A DNA stretch of 64,000 nt. Origin: Xanthomonas translucens pv. cerealis (GTDB lineage Bacteria > Pseudomonadota > Gammaproteobacteria > Xanthomonadales > Xanthomonadaceae). Below are positions 17,143-26,713 of the stretch, one piece after another. How positions within the stretch are numbered: the stretch's first letter is position 1; each line of letters starts with the position of its first letter. The notes under the pieces are model-generated. The model was not told where the DNA came from, did no database searches, and saw only the letters and a program-made list of their open reading frames with translations. The DNA is taken from the NCBI RefSeq assembly GCF_006838285.1, contig NZ_CP038228.1:4340001-4404000 (forward strand), read 5' to 3'. The position numbers and the translations under genes are program-made.

Positions 17143-17910
17143 ATGCCGACGCCCACCGATCTGCGCTCCTCCGCCATCGCTCTGGTCGGTTTCGACGGCG
17201 ACGATACCTTGTGGAAGAGCGAGGACTACTACCGCGACGCCGAAGCCGCGTTCGAGGCCATCCTCGGCCAGTACCTGGACCTGCGCGATGCCGGCACGCT
17301 GCAGCATCTGCTGGCGGTGGAGCGGCGCAACCTGAAGGTATTCGGTTACGGCGTCAAAGGCATGACCCTGTCGATGATCGAGGCGGCGATCGAGCTGACC
17401 GAGGCGCGCATTGCCGCACGCGACCTGCAGCGCATCGTCGAGATCGGCCGCGCCACGCTGCAGCATCCGGTGGAGGTGATCGCCGGCGTGCGCGAGGCGG
17501 TGGCGGCGATCGCCGCCGAGTTCGAGGTGGTGCTGATCACCAAGGGCGACCTGTTCCACCAGGAGGCGAAGATCGCGCAGTCCGGGCTGGGCGCGCTGTT
17601 CCCACGCATCGAGATCGTGTCGGAGAAGGATCCACAGACCTATGCCAAGGTGCTTGCCGAATTCGGCGTCGGCGCCGAGCGTTTCGTGATGATCGGCAAT
17701 TCGCTGCGTTCGGACGTGGAGCCGGTGATCGCGCTCGGCGGCTGGGGCATCTACACGCCGTATGCCACCACCTGGGCGCACGAGGCCGAGCATGGCCTGT
17801 CCGCCGACGAGCCGCGCCTGCGCGAGGTGGCCACGGCCGCGGACTGGCCGCAGGCGGTGGCCGAGCTGAACCGACATGCGGCCAGCCAGGGCCCTGCGCT
17901 TTCCGCGTAA
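17143..17910 (+). CDS. HAD-family hydrolase
   Basis: A 255-residue cytoplasmic haloacid-dehalogenase-type phosphatase. Motif I is GFDGDDTLW with Asp18 as nucleophile and Asp20 as acid/base. Motif II is LITKGD, motif III includes the Lys of SEKDPQTYAK, and motif IV is MIGNSLRSDVEPV. A helical cap lies between motifs I and II. The FDGDDTLW form with a Lys after TLW is typical of a conserved Xanthomonas group. The substrate cannot be inferred. It starts 21 bases after the EF-hand gene and is probably cotranscribed. Confidence 0.83.
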   Translation: MPTPTDLRSSAIALVGFDGDDTLWKSEDYYRDAEAAFEAILGQYLDLRDAGTLQHLLAVERRNLKVFGYGVKGMTLSMIEAAIELTEARIAARDLQRIVEIGRATLQHPVEVIAGVREAVAAIAAEFEVVLITKGDLFHQEAKIAQSGLGALFPRIEIVSEKDPQTYAKVLAEFGVGAERFVMIGNSLRSDVEPVIALGGWGIYTPYATTWAHEAEHGLSADEPRLREVATAADWPQAVAELNRHAASQGPALSA

Positions 17911-18119
17911 GACGGGAGGAGGAACCGGCGCCTGTCCAGGCACCCGGCGTTGCCCGCAGTGGCGCACGCTGCGGGCCTGGGCTAGCAGCGGCATTGCGCC
18001 ATGCGTCGGCCAGCGCGTGCTTCGAGGCGTTGAACAGACCCAGGGGCGATCGAGGGAAGCATCAAGCACCGCCGCCGGCAACGCCTGACAGCGCTGCCGG
18101 CATCCGGCAGAATCGTGAC

Positions 18120-18662
18120 ATGTCGCCCCGCCTGCGCTCCGCCTGTCTGATCCTGCCGCTGGCGCTGTGCCTGGCGGGCGCAGCAGTGGCGCAGGATGCG
18201 CCCGCAGCTGGCGCGTCTACAGAGGCTGTCTTGGCACCCGGCAGCGGCGATGCCTGGGTCGACCGCCAGCTGCTGGACATCGACCGCTACGCCGCGCGCT
18301 ACCCGGACAGCTTCCTGGATGAGGTGGCGCGCTACGCGCAACTGCCGCGTGGCTATGCCGAGGCGCTGCTGCGCGAGCGCCGCTGGCCGCCGCGCGACAT
18401 CTACTTCGCCTGCTTCCTGGCAAAGGCGGCTGGGCTGCCGTACCGCGAGGTAGTGCGTGCGCGGGCCAGCGCCGGCCCGGCCGTCAGCTGGGCGGAGGTG
18501 GCGAACGCGCTGCAGGTCGAGCCGGGCTCGCTGCCGTACCGCGCGCTGCGCCACGCCATCGTCGCCAGCTACGACCACTGGGATCGCCCGATCGTGCTGG
18601 ACGCGCTATTGCGCCGCCAGCTCGGTGATCGTGCGCAACGCGACCAGGCGGCTGCGCAGTAG
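18120..18662 (+). CDS. Hypothetical periplasmic protein
   Basis: A 180-residue protein with a signal peptide (LILPLALCLAGAAVAQ). The mature part is mostly helical: WVDRQLLDIDRYAARYPDSF, RGYAEALLRERRWPPRDIYF, ACFLAKAAGLPYREVVRARA and the C-terminal RALRHAIVASYDHWDRPIVL. I recognise no family or catalytic motif. The 209-base spacer before it has no gene. Confidence 0.68.
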   Translation: MSPRLRSACLILPLALCLAGAAVAQDAPAAGASTEAVLAPGSGDAWVDRQLLDIDRYAARYPDSFLDEVARYAQLPRGYAEALLRERRWPPRDIYFACFLAKAAGLPYREVVRARASAGPAVSWAEVANALQVEPGSLPYRALRHAIVASYDHWDRPIVLDALLRRQLGDRAQRDQAAAQ

Positions 18663-19107
18663 GCACGGCCGACGGCGTGCAGCGAGCGGTCGGCAGGCCG
18701 TGGTTGATGAGAAGCCTCCGTTTGCAAGCCCCCGTGGCGCCCAGTCAAGCCAGTGACGTTCTTGTGGGACTTCATCGCGATGAGCGCAGGAGCGCGCCTA
18801 CCGGCTTCCGATGCTGTCGAGGCCGACGCTTGGCCTCGGTGCGGGTACGGCGAGATCGATGCGTCGCGACTGAAGTCGCTCCCACAGGGGGGGGCTTGCG
18901 GCTAGCCCCGCAGGCGGTCGCAGCCGAGCGGCAAGTGCCGTTTTTGCTCCGATGCCGCCTCCGGCTCAGCATTCGGCCAGGATCTTCCGCGCCCGCTGCA
19001 CTCGCGTTCTCGTGGTGGCGATCGATGTGCACGACTGGCCGCGTCCTCGCCGCGGCGCGAGAATAGGCGTTCTGCCGGACCTGATGCCCGGCGCTCCGGA
19101 CCTCCTG
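18663..19107. repeat. Spacer with Xanthomonas-type repeat
   Basis: A 445-base region between the hypothetical periplasmic protein and the dioxygenase gene. A clear repeat copy is at 18862-18887 (GCGACTGAAGTCGCTCCCACA), with a degenerate opposite-strand partner near 18770-18800. A G run follows at about 18887. Frame continues upstream of the dioxygenase ATG but lacks a plausible start, so I see no gene here. Confidence 0.5.
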
Positions 19108-20469
19108 ATGACCACTGCCTTCGTTTCGCCCGATGCCATCCGCAGTCTGTTCGCGCAAGCCATGTCTGACATGTACCGCACCGAGGTGCCGTTGTACGGC
19201 AGGCTGATGGCGCTGGTGGCGCAGGTCAATGCGGCGACCCTGGCCGCCGATCCGGCGCTGGACGCGCAACTGCAGCGCAACGGCGAGCGCGCGCGGCTGG
19301 ACCACGAACGGCATGGCGCGATCCGCGTCGGCAGCGCCGAGGAACTGGCCACGCTGCGCCGCCTGTTCGCGGTGATGGGTATGCATCCGGTCGGCTACTA
19401 CGACCTGTCGGTGGCCGGTGTGCCAGTGCATTCCACTGCGTTCCGCCCGCTCGACGCGGCGGCGCTGGCGCGCAATCCGTTCCGCGTGTTCACCTCGCTG
19501 CTGCGGCTGGAATTGATCGAGGATCCGGCGCTGCGCGCGCAGGCCGCGCAGATCCTCGCGCAGCGGCGCATCTTCACCGAGGGCGCGCTAGCGCTGATCG
19601 GGCGCAGCGAGCGCGACGGCGGTTTGGGCGAGGCCGACGCGCAGCGTTTCGTCGCCGAGGCGCTGGAAACCTTCCGCTGGCACGGCGACGCGACGGTGAC
19701 GCTGCCGACCTATCGCGCGTTGAGCGATGCGCACAAACTGATCGCCGACGTGGTCAGTTTCCACGGCCCGCACATCAACCACCTCACCCCGCGCACGTTG
19801 GACATCGATGCGGCGCAGGCGCAGATGCTGCAGCGGGGCATCGACGCCAAGGCGGTGATCGAAGGCCCGCCGCCGCGACGCTGCCCGATCCTGCTGCGCC
19901 AGACCAGCTTCAAGGCGCTGGAGGAAACGGTGCGCTTCCCGGCCGGTGCCGGCGCCGCCGAGGCCGGCACCCACACCGCGCGCTTCGGCGAGATCGAGCA
20001 GCGCGGGCTGGCCCTGACCCCGAAGGGCCGCGCCTTGTACGACGCCTTGCTGGAGCGCGCGCGCGCCGCCGACGGCAGCGCCGGCGGCGACTATGCCGCG
20101 CGCCTGCAGGCCGCGTTCGCCGATTTTCCCGACGACTACGCCACGCTGCGCCGCGAAGGCCTTGGCTATTTCCGCTATGCGCTGACCGATGCCGGCCGCG
20201 CGGCGGGTGCCGCGGCGCTGGCCGGCAAGCCTGCCGAGGCCTTGCTCGCCGACGGCCTGGCCAGCGCCGACCCGATCGTCTACGAGGATTTCCTGCCGGT
20301 CAGCGCGGCGGGCATCTTCCAGTCCAACCTCGGCGGCGGCGAACAGCGTGCCTATGCCGCGCACGCCAACCGCGCCGCGTTCGAACAGGCGCTGGGTGCG
20401 GCGGTGCACGACGAATTCGCGATCTATGCCGACATCGAGCGCGCCTCGCTGCAAGCGTTGCAGAACTGA
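19108..20469 (+). CDS. 2-oxoadipate dioxygenase/decarboxylase (YdcJ/HglS family, DUF1338)
   Basis: A 453-residue non-haem Fe(II) enzyme. Characterised members convert 2-oxoadipate to D-2-hydroxyglutarate in lysine catabolism. Family features: RHGAIR with a metal His at 69, HSTAFRP at about 109, HGPHINHLTPR around 219-228 with the second metal His region, and LLRQTSFKALEE followed by HTARFGEIEQRG with the likely Glu ligand. Length fits the family. The ATG at 19108 (MTTAFVSPDAIRS) aligns with the usual N-terminus. It stands alone, so the pathway is inferred only from the family. Confidence 0.85.
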   Translation: MTTAFVSPDAIRSLFAQAMSDMYRTEVPLYGRLMALVAQVNAATLAADPALDAQLQRNGERARLDHERHGAIRVGSAEELATLRRLFAVMGMHPVGYYDLSVAGVPVHSTAFRPLDAAALARNPFRVFTSLLRLELIEDPALRAQAAQILAQRRIFTEGALALIGRSERDGGLGEADAQRFVAEALETFRWHGDATVTLPTYRALSDAHKLIADVVSFHGPHINHLTPRTLDIDAAQAQMLQRGIDAKAVIEGPPPRRCPILLRQTSFKALEETVRFPAGAGAAEAGTHTARFGEIEQRGLALTPKGRALYDALLERARAADGSAGGDYAARLQAAFADFPDDYATLRREGLGYFRYALTDAGRAAGAAALAGKPAEALLADGLASADPIVYEDFLPVSAAGIFQSNLGGGEQRAYAAHANRAAFEQALGAAVHDEFAIYADIERASLQALQN

Positions 20470-20679
20470 GCGCGCGGCAAGCCGCTCTCCCCCAGAGAGA
20501 GAGGTTGGTGGGAGGATAGAGGCGCAAAGCGCCTCGCCGATTTGGGTGTGTGACGCTGCGCCCTTACCCTTGATTCTTACCCGGCGCTGCGGCTTGCGAA
20601 AATGGGCCATTGGCCTGGAGCAATGCAATGCGCGCCCGTTCCGACACGTGCGGCGGGACGCGCGCTGGTTAGGCGCGCG

Positions 20680-22935
20680 TCACCGATGGCTGCTCCGATG
20701 GCCTCTATGGCCGATGCGGCGACTGCCAGGCGCGGCAGCGTCGCCAGGGCCTGCCTGCAACAGCGTCCCAAGTACGTCCGAGCCGATCGTGGCGCGGTGC
20801 ACCTTCGCCTCGGTATTGCCAAGCGCTCGCATCAGCGTCTCCCAGCGCTTGCCCAGGTTTTTCTCCCTCGCGGTCTTGAGATGGACCGCTGCGAACGTCT
20901 TGTAGTTGAGGGACGCCAGCGCGTTCGCGGCTACCGGCGTGGCCGTGTGCAGATGCACGAACCATGGCGCCGGGCGCTGGCCATCGGAGAGCGGTTTGTG
21001 ATCGATGCGCACTTCGAACAGGGTGCCGCGATCTCCGCTGTCTGCGTCAGACGGCAGCTGCATCGGGGCAGCCACCAGGGCGATCTCGTTCATCGCCAAC
21101 AACCGCGCCAGATGGACCGAGCGTGGCTGCGTATCGCACTTCAGCGCATCGACTTCGCGTGTCCGCACGCGCTGCTCGATCAGCTCCACAAGTTGCAGCC
21201 GCTCGCTGAGCGGGCCGATCCGCGGGTCATCCGCAGGCAGTCTGGCTTTTGCCTGACGCAGTTGCTCGCTGGCGCCGAACCAGCCTTGCACCGACGCCCT
21301 CACGAAATCGAAGGCGTTGGCTGCATCTTGATCGGATTGATCGGCGTTGCGCATCATCCTCTCGACGTTGCCGGTGTCTTTGCCGAGCCTTTTCGCGATC
21401 TGGATGAAGTCCGCGCCCAGCGCGTTGACCATCGCCGGTTCCAGGGCAACGCTTTTCAGCAGCGTATCCGCTTGCATTTGCGCGAGCGTGCGCGTGTCGC
21501 TGGGGGCGGCCGGGGATGCAGGCACGGCGCTGGGTGCCCCGGTCGCGCGCTTGCCGCGCGACTTGCGCGACTTGCGCGACGGTCCTGGCGCGCTTGGCGC
21601 GGGCTGTTCCTCCAGCGCTGTCGCTGGCTCCGGCACGGCCGGGCGCCCACCACCCCTGGCAGAGCGGCAAAGATCCAGCAAGCACTGCCGGTACTCGGTG
21701 AGCGCCTGCGCCAGGTCGAGCATGGTGCGCCAGGTGCCTTCGTCCTTGCCTTCCTCGATGAAAGCGGCGACATCCAGGCACAGTTTCGATCCGATCCGGC
21801 CATGGTGTTCTGCATAGTCCTCCATGACGGCCATATGCTTTGCCAGCACCTGCGGGGTTACCTGAGCGCCTATTAGCAGGGGAATGGAATGGTTCAAGAT
21901 CGCATGGTTCAGCACCTGGGCGGCCTCGGGTACCGCCTCGCCCAGGTAGTGATTGGCCTCGCGCAGCTCGTTCATGCGGGGCTTTAGCGTGTGCATGCCG
22001 CTGGTTTCGGCGCTTTCCACCTGGCCTTCCAGCTTAAGAGTGTAGATCTCGGCGAGCATGCTGCGGATCGCCTGCATCGACTCATAGCAAGATCCAAGGT
22101 GAGTCTTGAAGATCTGCAGTATGTATTCGATCTTGTCGCGGGTTTTCTTCAGGGTTCCCGGCGCCTTCACATAGTTCACGAACTCTTCCATCGTCACCCG
22201 GTACTTGTCGATTTTCTGCAGATACCCCCGCCACTCCTCGGGCTGTTGGCGCGCGATGGCTTCCTTCGGAATCAACCGCACGTCGGGCGCGTACCGATTC
22301 AGCAAAGCCGTTGGTGCGTTCAGATCGCGCGTCCATTTTTCTTTCAGCAGTTCGTCGCACGTTGTACAGCCGACTGTTGCCGCCCTTCCGAAAAGGGTCA
22401 ATAGCTCCAATTCCAATTTCCATGAATTTTCTTTTAGCAGGCAGTCGCGCGCATTCAAGTAGGCAAATGCGTCCAGGCCCTGTCGGGCCGTCTGTATGGC
22501 ATCATCGATAAACCTCAGCCTGTCGATAGGTGCGAGTTTTTTCTCAAAATCCGTATCCTGCGCAGGGTCCAAGATTTTTTTCTGAAAATAAGATGCTTTC
22601 CCTATCGATTTGTGCAAATCTTTCGTTTTCTGCGCTATCTCATCGGATAACGCATTGCTAAGTTCCAACTGCTGCATCGCCGACACGAGATCGGTGCCGG
22701 GCATGGACCGCGGCGTCCCTCGCGATGACCCTGCCGCGCTGGCGGCCGAGCGCGAACGCGATGACCTGGCAGGTCTGCGCGGATTGGCCGTAAGCCCCTC
22801 CAATGGCGCAGGCTGCGCGGCCGGCGCCGCCACGGACGGATGTGCGGCCATCGCCGGATCCGATGCAATGGCAGTGGGGTGTGGTTGATCTGCAGGTTCT
22901 GTAGAGCCGGATCTGGGGATTCTTGCAGGTCGCAT
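20680..22935 (-). CDS. Candidate type III secreted effector (possibly XopP/RipH-like)
   Basis: A 751-residue soluble protein without a signal peptide. The N-terminus is Ser/Pro/Arg-rich and polar (MRPARIPRSGSTEPADQPHP), as in type III effectors. Helical repeats follow (about 85-430), then a basic, Pro-rich hinge (SRKSRKSRGKRATGAPS, about 455-475). The C-terminal domain carries LFEVRIDHKPLSDGQR, WFVHLHTATPV and FAAVHLKTAREKNLGKRW. That last pattern recalls the XopP/RipH (HLK) effectors, from memory only. The start at 22935 has GGAGAG seven bases upstream. GC falls visibly in about 22370-22640. A perfect PIP box lies 276 bases upstream. No Hrp genes are in this window. Confidence 0.6.
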   Translation of the reverse strand: MRPARIPRSGSTEPADQPHPTAIASDPAMAAHPSVAAPAAQPAPLEGLTANPRRPARSSRSRSAASAAGSSRGTPRSMPGTDLVSAMQQLELSNALSDEIAQKTKDLHKSIGKASYFQKKILDPAQDTDFEKKLAPIDRLRFIDDAIQTARQGLDAFAYLNARDCLLKENSWKLELELLTLFGRAATVGCTTCDELLKEKWTRDLNAPTALLNRYAPDVRLIPKEAIARQQPEEWRGYLQKIDKYRVTMEEFVNYVKAPGTLKKTRDKIEYILQIFKTHLGSCYESMQAIRSMLAEIYTLKLEGQVESAETSGMHTLKPRMNELREANHYLGEAVPEAAQVLNHAILNHSIPLLIGAQVTPQVLAKHMAVMEDYAEHHGRIGSKLCLDVAAFIEEGKDEGTWRTMLDLAQALTEYRQCLLDLCRSARGGGRPAVPEPATALEEQPAPSAPGPSRKSRKSRGKRATGAPSAVPASPAAPSDTRTLAQMQADTLLKSVALEPAMVNALGADFIQIAKRLGKDTGNVERMMRNADQSDQDAANAFDFVRASVQGWFGASEQLRQAKARLPADDPRIGPLSERLQLVELIEQRVRTREVDALKCDTQPRSVHLARLLAMNEIALVAAPMQLPSDADSGDRGTLFEVRIDHKPLSDGQRPAPWFVHLHTATPVAANALASLNYKTFAAVHLKTAREKNLGKRWETLMRALGNTEAKVHRATIGSDVLGTLLQAGPGDAAAPGSRRIGHRGHRSSHR

Positions 22936-23210
22936 ATCACTCTCTCCGTGTTCGGTCTTGCACTGCCGCGCTTGGCGCCGTGCAGCCGAAAATGCATGGC
23001 TGCCGCTGCGTGATCGCTGGGAAACCGGTGGCATGGCGCGCGTTCGGGTGCAGGCAGATACGCGCCGCGTGGGATGAAGGAGTGCAAGGCGTCAATGCGC
23101 CGCCGCATTCTCGCTTGATCGCCGTCGCTTGGCCGCCACCGTTTTCCACCGCCCGCCACGCGCATGAACGGCCAGTAGACCAGCACGGTGTTCCATGTCG
23201 CGGGACAGGA

Positions 23211-23235
23211 GCGAACCGACGCTGCTGGATCCGAA
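23211..23235 (-). promoter_or_regulatory. Plant-inducible promoter (PIP) box, HrpX target
   Basis: On the minus strand the sequence reads TTCGG, exactly 15 bases, then TTCGC. That fits the HrpX/HrpB consensus TTCGB-N15-TTCGB perfectly. It points at the candidate effector gene whose ATG is at 22935. A TACTGG hexamer about 33 bases downstream is a weak candidate for the usual YANNNT -10 box. The rest of the spacer 22936-23421 has no convincing gene. Confidence 0.72.
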
Positions 23236-23421
23236 GTGATGAAGGACTGCATGCTTCCTCCGGCGGCGTGCACGTGAAAGATGAATGGGGTTCGGTGCAC
23301 GGCGACCGGCGCCGGCGCGGCGTGGATTACCTGCTCGTCACGCCGTGGGACTGTGGCCATCTGCGCCTGTGCGCCGCCGCCGCCAGATCAGGCCGGCAGC
23401 GGCGTGGATCACCCGCGCCGC

Positions 23422-26400
23422 TCAGCGGGTTGCCGGTGTGACCGGCGCCGCCCGTCGCTTCGCCGGCGAGCGGCGCCGCGCCTTCCAGCGCTCGCGCAGG
23501 CAGGAGAAGATCACGTACAGCGCCGGGGTACTGAGCAGGGTCAGGCTCTGCGAGATCAGCAGGCCGCCGATCATCGCGATGCCCAACGGGCGGCGCAGTT
23601 CCGAACCTTCGCCCAGGCCCACCGCCAGCGGCACCGCGGCCAGGATCGCCACCATCGTGGTCATCATGATCGGGCGGAAGCGCACCACGCAGGCCTCGCG
23701 CACTGCCTCCAGCGGCGACTTGCCGTGCTCGCGCTCGGCGACCAGGGCGAAGTCGATCATCATGATCGCGTTCTTCTTGACGATGCCGATCAGCAGCACC
23801 AGCGCGATCATCGAGATCGCCGACAGTTCGGTGTCGGTGATCCACAGCGCCAGCAGTGCGCCCATGCCCGCGGCCGGCAGCGTGGACAGGATCGTCACCG
23901 GATGCACCAGGCTCTCGTACAGCATGCCGAGCACGATGTAGACCACCACGATCGCCGCCAGCACCAGGATCAGCATCGAGTTGGGCTGCAGCTGCACGTT
24001 GAAGCCGCCGCCGTCGGCGATGCGGATGTCGCCGGGCATGCGCAGGTTGGCTACGGTGACGGCGATGATCGCGTCGCCTTCGCCGGTGCTCACGCCCGGT
24101 GCCAGGTTGTAGCTCAGGTCCATCGTCGTGTACTGGTTCTGATGGGTGATCTGCGGCGGCGCCAGGCCCGGCACCTGGTGCGCCACCGCGGTGAGCGGCA
24201 CCATCGCGCCGCTGCGCGTGGGCACGTAGATCCGGTCCAGCGCCGCCGGCGTGGCGGTTTGCTCGGGCAATGCGTTGACCACCACGCTGTACTGGTTGAG
24301 ATCCGAATAGATCGTGGAGATCTGGCGCTGGCCGAACGCGCCGTACAGTGCGCCGTCGATCGCGCCGATCGACACGCCCAGGCGCGCGGCCTGGGCGCGG
24401 TCGATGACGATGTTCTGGCGCAGGCCAGCGCTGTCCACGTCGGTGCCGACGTCGCGCAGCTTCGGGTTCCGCTTCAGCGCTTCCTGCAGCTTGGGCAGCC
24501 ACTGCTGCAGCTGGGCGTTGTCGTTGCCCTGTAGCGAGACGCGGTACTGCGCGCCCTGGCTGGTGCCGCCGCCGCCGTCGCTGGGCAGGTCCTGGATCGC
24601 GCGCAGGCGCAATTGCAGATCGGGGTAGCGGTCGGCCTTGGCGCTGAGCCGCGCCAGCACCTGCGCGGTGGTCTCGGTGCGGCCCTCGTCGTGGCGCTTG
24701 AGTTCGATGTTGAAGCGGGCGCTGGAGCCCTGGCGGCTGCTGCCCAGGCGCGCGCCGACGATTTTCACCGCCGGATCGGACATCAGCATGTCGGTGATGC
24801 GGCGTTGGCGGTTGACCATGTCGGCGAAAGACACGGTGGCGCTGGAACTGGCGCGGCCCGCGATCAGGCCGGTGTCCTGCGCCGGGAACGAACCCTTCTT
24901 CACCGCCCCGGCCAGGAACACGGTGGCGGCGATCAGCAGCAGCGGGGTCAGCGCCAGCAGCAGCGCGTGGCGCAGCGAGAAATCCAGCGCCACGCTGTAC
25001 ACGCGCAGCATGCCGGCGTGCACGCGCTCCAGCCAGGCGCCGAAACGGCCCGGCCGCTCCGGTTCGGTGTGCGCGGACAGGAAGCGGCTGCACAGCGCCG
25101 GGGTCAGGGTCAGCGAAACCACCGCCGAGACGCAGATCGCCGCGACCAGGGTCACGGTGAACTCGCGGAAGAACGCGCCGATCATGCCGCTGGCGAACAG
25201 GATCGGGATGAACACCGCCACCAGCGAGGCGGTGATCGAGACGATGGTGAAGCCGATTTCGCGCGCGCCGGCCAGCGCCGCGTCCAGCCGCGACATGCCT
25301 TCGTCGAGGTGACGCATGATGTTTTCGATCACCACGATCGCATCGTCGACGACGAAGCCGATCGCGATCACCAGCGCCAGCAGGCTCAGGTTGTTCAGGG
25401 TGAAGCCCATCACGTACATCGCCAGTGCCGCGCCGGCCAGCGACAGCGGCACGGTGGCCGCGGCGATCAGGGTCGGCGCCAGCCGGCGCAGGAACAGCGC
25501 CATGGTCAGCACCACCATCGCCAGACTGATCAGCAGCGTGACCTGGACCTCGTTCAACGAGGCGCGGATGGTCGGCGTGCGGTCGAAGTAGGCGGACATT
25601 TTGGTGCCCGGCTGCAGGTAGCCGCGCAGCATCGGGATCTGCGCCTTGACCCGGTCCACCGTCTCCACGATGTTGGCGCCGGCGCGGGTGAACACATACA
25701 TCATCACCGCCGGCTTGCCGCCGAACCAGGCCGCCTGGTAGGCGTCCTGCTGGCCGTCGTAGACGTTGGCCACGTCGCGCAGGCGCACGGTGCGGCCGGT
25801 CTGCTGCGAGATCACCACCTGGCCGAAGTCGGCGGCCTTGGCCACCGAATCGTTGGCCACGATCGCGGTGGTGGAGGCGCCGTCGCTGAGGAAGCCGGTG
25901 GGCGAGGTCACGTTGGCCGCGCGCACGGCGTTGCGCAGGTCGTCCGGGGTCAGTCCCATTGCGTTGAGCGCGCGCAGATTCACGTCCACCCGCACCGCCG
26001 GGGTGGAAGCGCCGCCGATGTCGACCGAGGCCACGCCGCTGATCTGGCGCAACCGCTGCGCCAGCAGCGCGTCGGCGACGTTGTACAGCTCGTCGGCCGA
26101 CTGCGTCTCGGAGGTCAGCGCGATGGCGATGACCGGGTCGTCGTTGGGATTGGCCTTCTGGTAGCGCGGCGTGGACAGGCCCGAGGGCAGATCCGCCTGC
26201 GCGGAATTGATCGCGGTCTGTACGTCCTGCGCGGCCGAATCGATGTTGCGGTCGCTCTGGAACATCATGAACACCTGGCTGTTCCCCTCCGAACTGGAGG
26301 AGCGCATGGTGTCGATGCCGGGGATCTGGCCCAGATGCCGTTCCAGCGGCGCGGTGACCGTGGACGCCATCGTCGATGCATCCGCGCCGGCCTGGCTGGC

Positions 26401-26544
26401 CTGCACGAAGATCACCGGGATCGAGATGTTTGGCAGCGCCGCCACGCCCAGGCGCAGGTAGCACATCATGCCGATCACGAACAGGCCGATGGCCAGCAGC
26501 GTGGTGCCGATCGGGCGGCGGATGAAGGGGCTGGAGATGTTCAT
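23422..26544 (-). CDS. RND multidrug efflux transporter, inner-membrane subunit (MdtC/MuxC-like)
   Basis: A 1040-residue proton-driven RND pump, the usual family length. It begins MNISSPFIRRPIGTTLLAIG, has two large periplasmic loops and twelve helices. The helix-4 motif GFVVDDAIVVIENIMRH carries the paired Asp of the proton relay. Late motifs include YESLVHPVTILSTLPAAGMG and GIVKKNAIMMIDFA. It lies third in a leftward operon of fusion protein, MdtB-like pump and this subunit, so heteromeric B2C pumping is expected. A 169-base gap with a long hairpin separates it from the preceding gene, unusual inside this operon. No TolC homologue is in the window. Confidence 0.9.
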   Translation of the reverse strand: MNISSPFIRRPIGTTLLAIGLFVIGMMCYLRLGVAALPNISIPVIFVQASQAGADASTMASTVTAPLERHLGQIPGIDTMRSSSSEGNSQVFMMFQSDRNIDSAAQDVQTAINSAQADLPSGLSTPRYQKANPNDDPVIAIALTSETQSADELYNVADALLAQRLRQISGVASVDIGGASTPAVRVDVNLRALNAMGLTPDDLRNAVRAANVTSPTGFLSDGASTTAIVANDSVAKAADFGQVVISQQTGRTVRLRDVANVYDGQQDAYQAAWFGGKPAVMMYVFTRAGANIVETVDRVKAQIPMLRGYLQPGTKMSAYFDRTPTIRASLNEVQVTLLISLAMVVLTMALFLRRLAPTLIAAATVPLSLAGAALAMYVMGFTLNNLSLLALVIAIGFVVDDAIVVIENIMRHLDEGMSRLDAALAGAREIGFTIVSITASLVAVFIPILFASGMIGAFFREFTVTLVAAICVSAVVSLTLTPALCSRFLSAHTEPERPGRFGAWLERVHAGMLRVYSVALDFSLRHALLLALTPLLLIAATVFLAGAVKKGSFPAQDTGLIAGRASSSATVSFADMVNRQRRITDMLMSDPAVKIVGARLGSSRQGSSARFNIELKRHDEGRTETTAQVLARLSAKADRYPDLQLRLRAIQDLPSDGGGGTSQGAQYRVSLQGNDNAQLQQWLPKLQEALKRNPKLRDVGTDVDSAGLRQNIVIDRAQAARLGVSIGAIDGALYGAFGQRQISTIYSDLNQYSVVVNALPEQTATPAALDRIYVPTRSGAMVPLTAVAHQVPGLAPPQITHQNQYTTMDLSYNLAPGVSTGEGDAIIAVTVANLRMPGDIRIADGGGFNVQLQPNSMLILVLAAIVVVYIVLGMLYESLVHPVTILSTLPAAGMGALLALWITDTELSAISMIALVLLIGIVKKNAIMMIDFALVAEREHGKSPLEAVREACVVRFRPIMMTTMVAILAAVPLAVGLGEGSELRRPLGIAMIGGLLISQSLTLLSTPALYVIFSCLRERWKARRRSPAKRRAAPVTPATR

Positions 26545-26713
26545 TGTCTCGGGACCAGGGACCGGGGACCAGAGACCCGAAGTGTCGGGACCAGGGACCG
26601 GGGACCGGGGACCGGGGAAAGCGCGATATCGCGATTCGGGGCTTTACCGACTTCCGTTCTTCGGGTCCCCGGTCCCCGGTCCCTGGTCCCGATGGCGGCC
26701 ACAACGACCATGC
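26545..26713. repeat. Long inverted/direct repeat cluster between the two RND pump genes
   Basis: Repeats of GGGACC(A/G)GGGACCGGGG occupy 26550-26617. Their reverse complement lies at 26660-26692, giving a stem of roughly 27 pairs around a loop of about 45 bases. The loop holds the 12-base palindrome CGCGATATCGCG near 26622-26633. The same 7-base style of repeat (GGGACCG) resembles the GAGTCCC array at 56751. It sits inside the mdt operon and could attenuate or stabilise the message. Confidence 0.75.

Noticed and set aside
26545..26713. Insertion sequence or mobile element ends
   Set aside because: The inverted repeats flank only about 45 bases and there is no transposase, so it is a hairpin, not an element.
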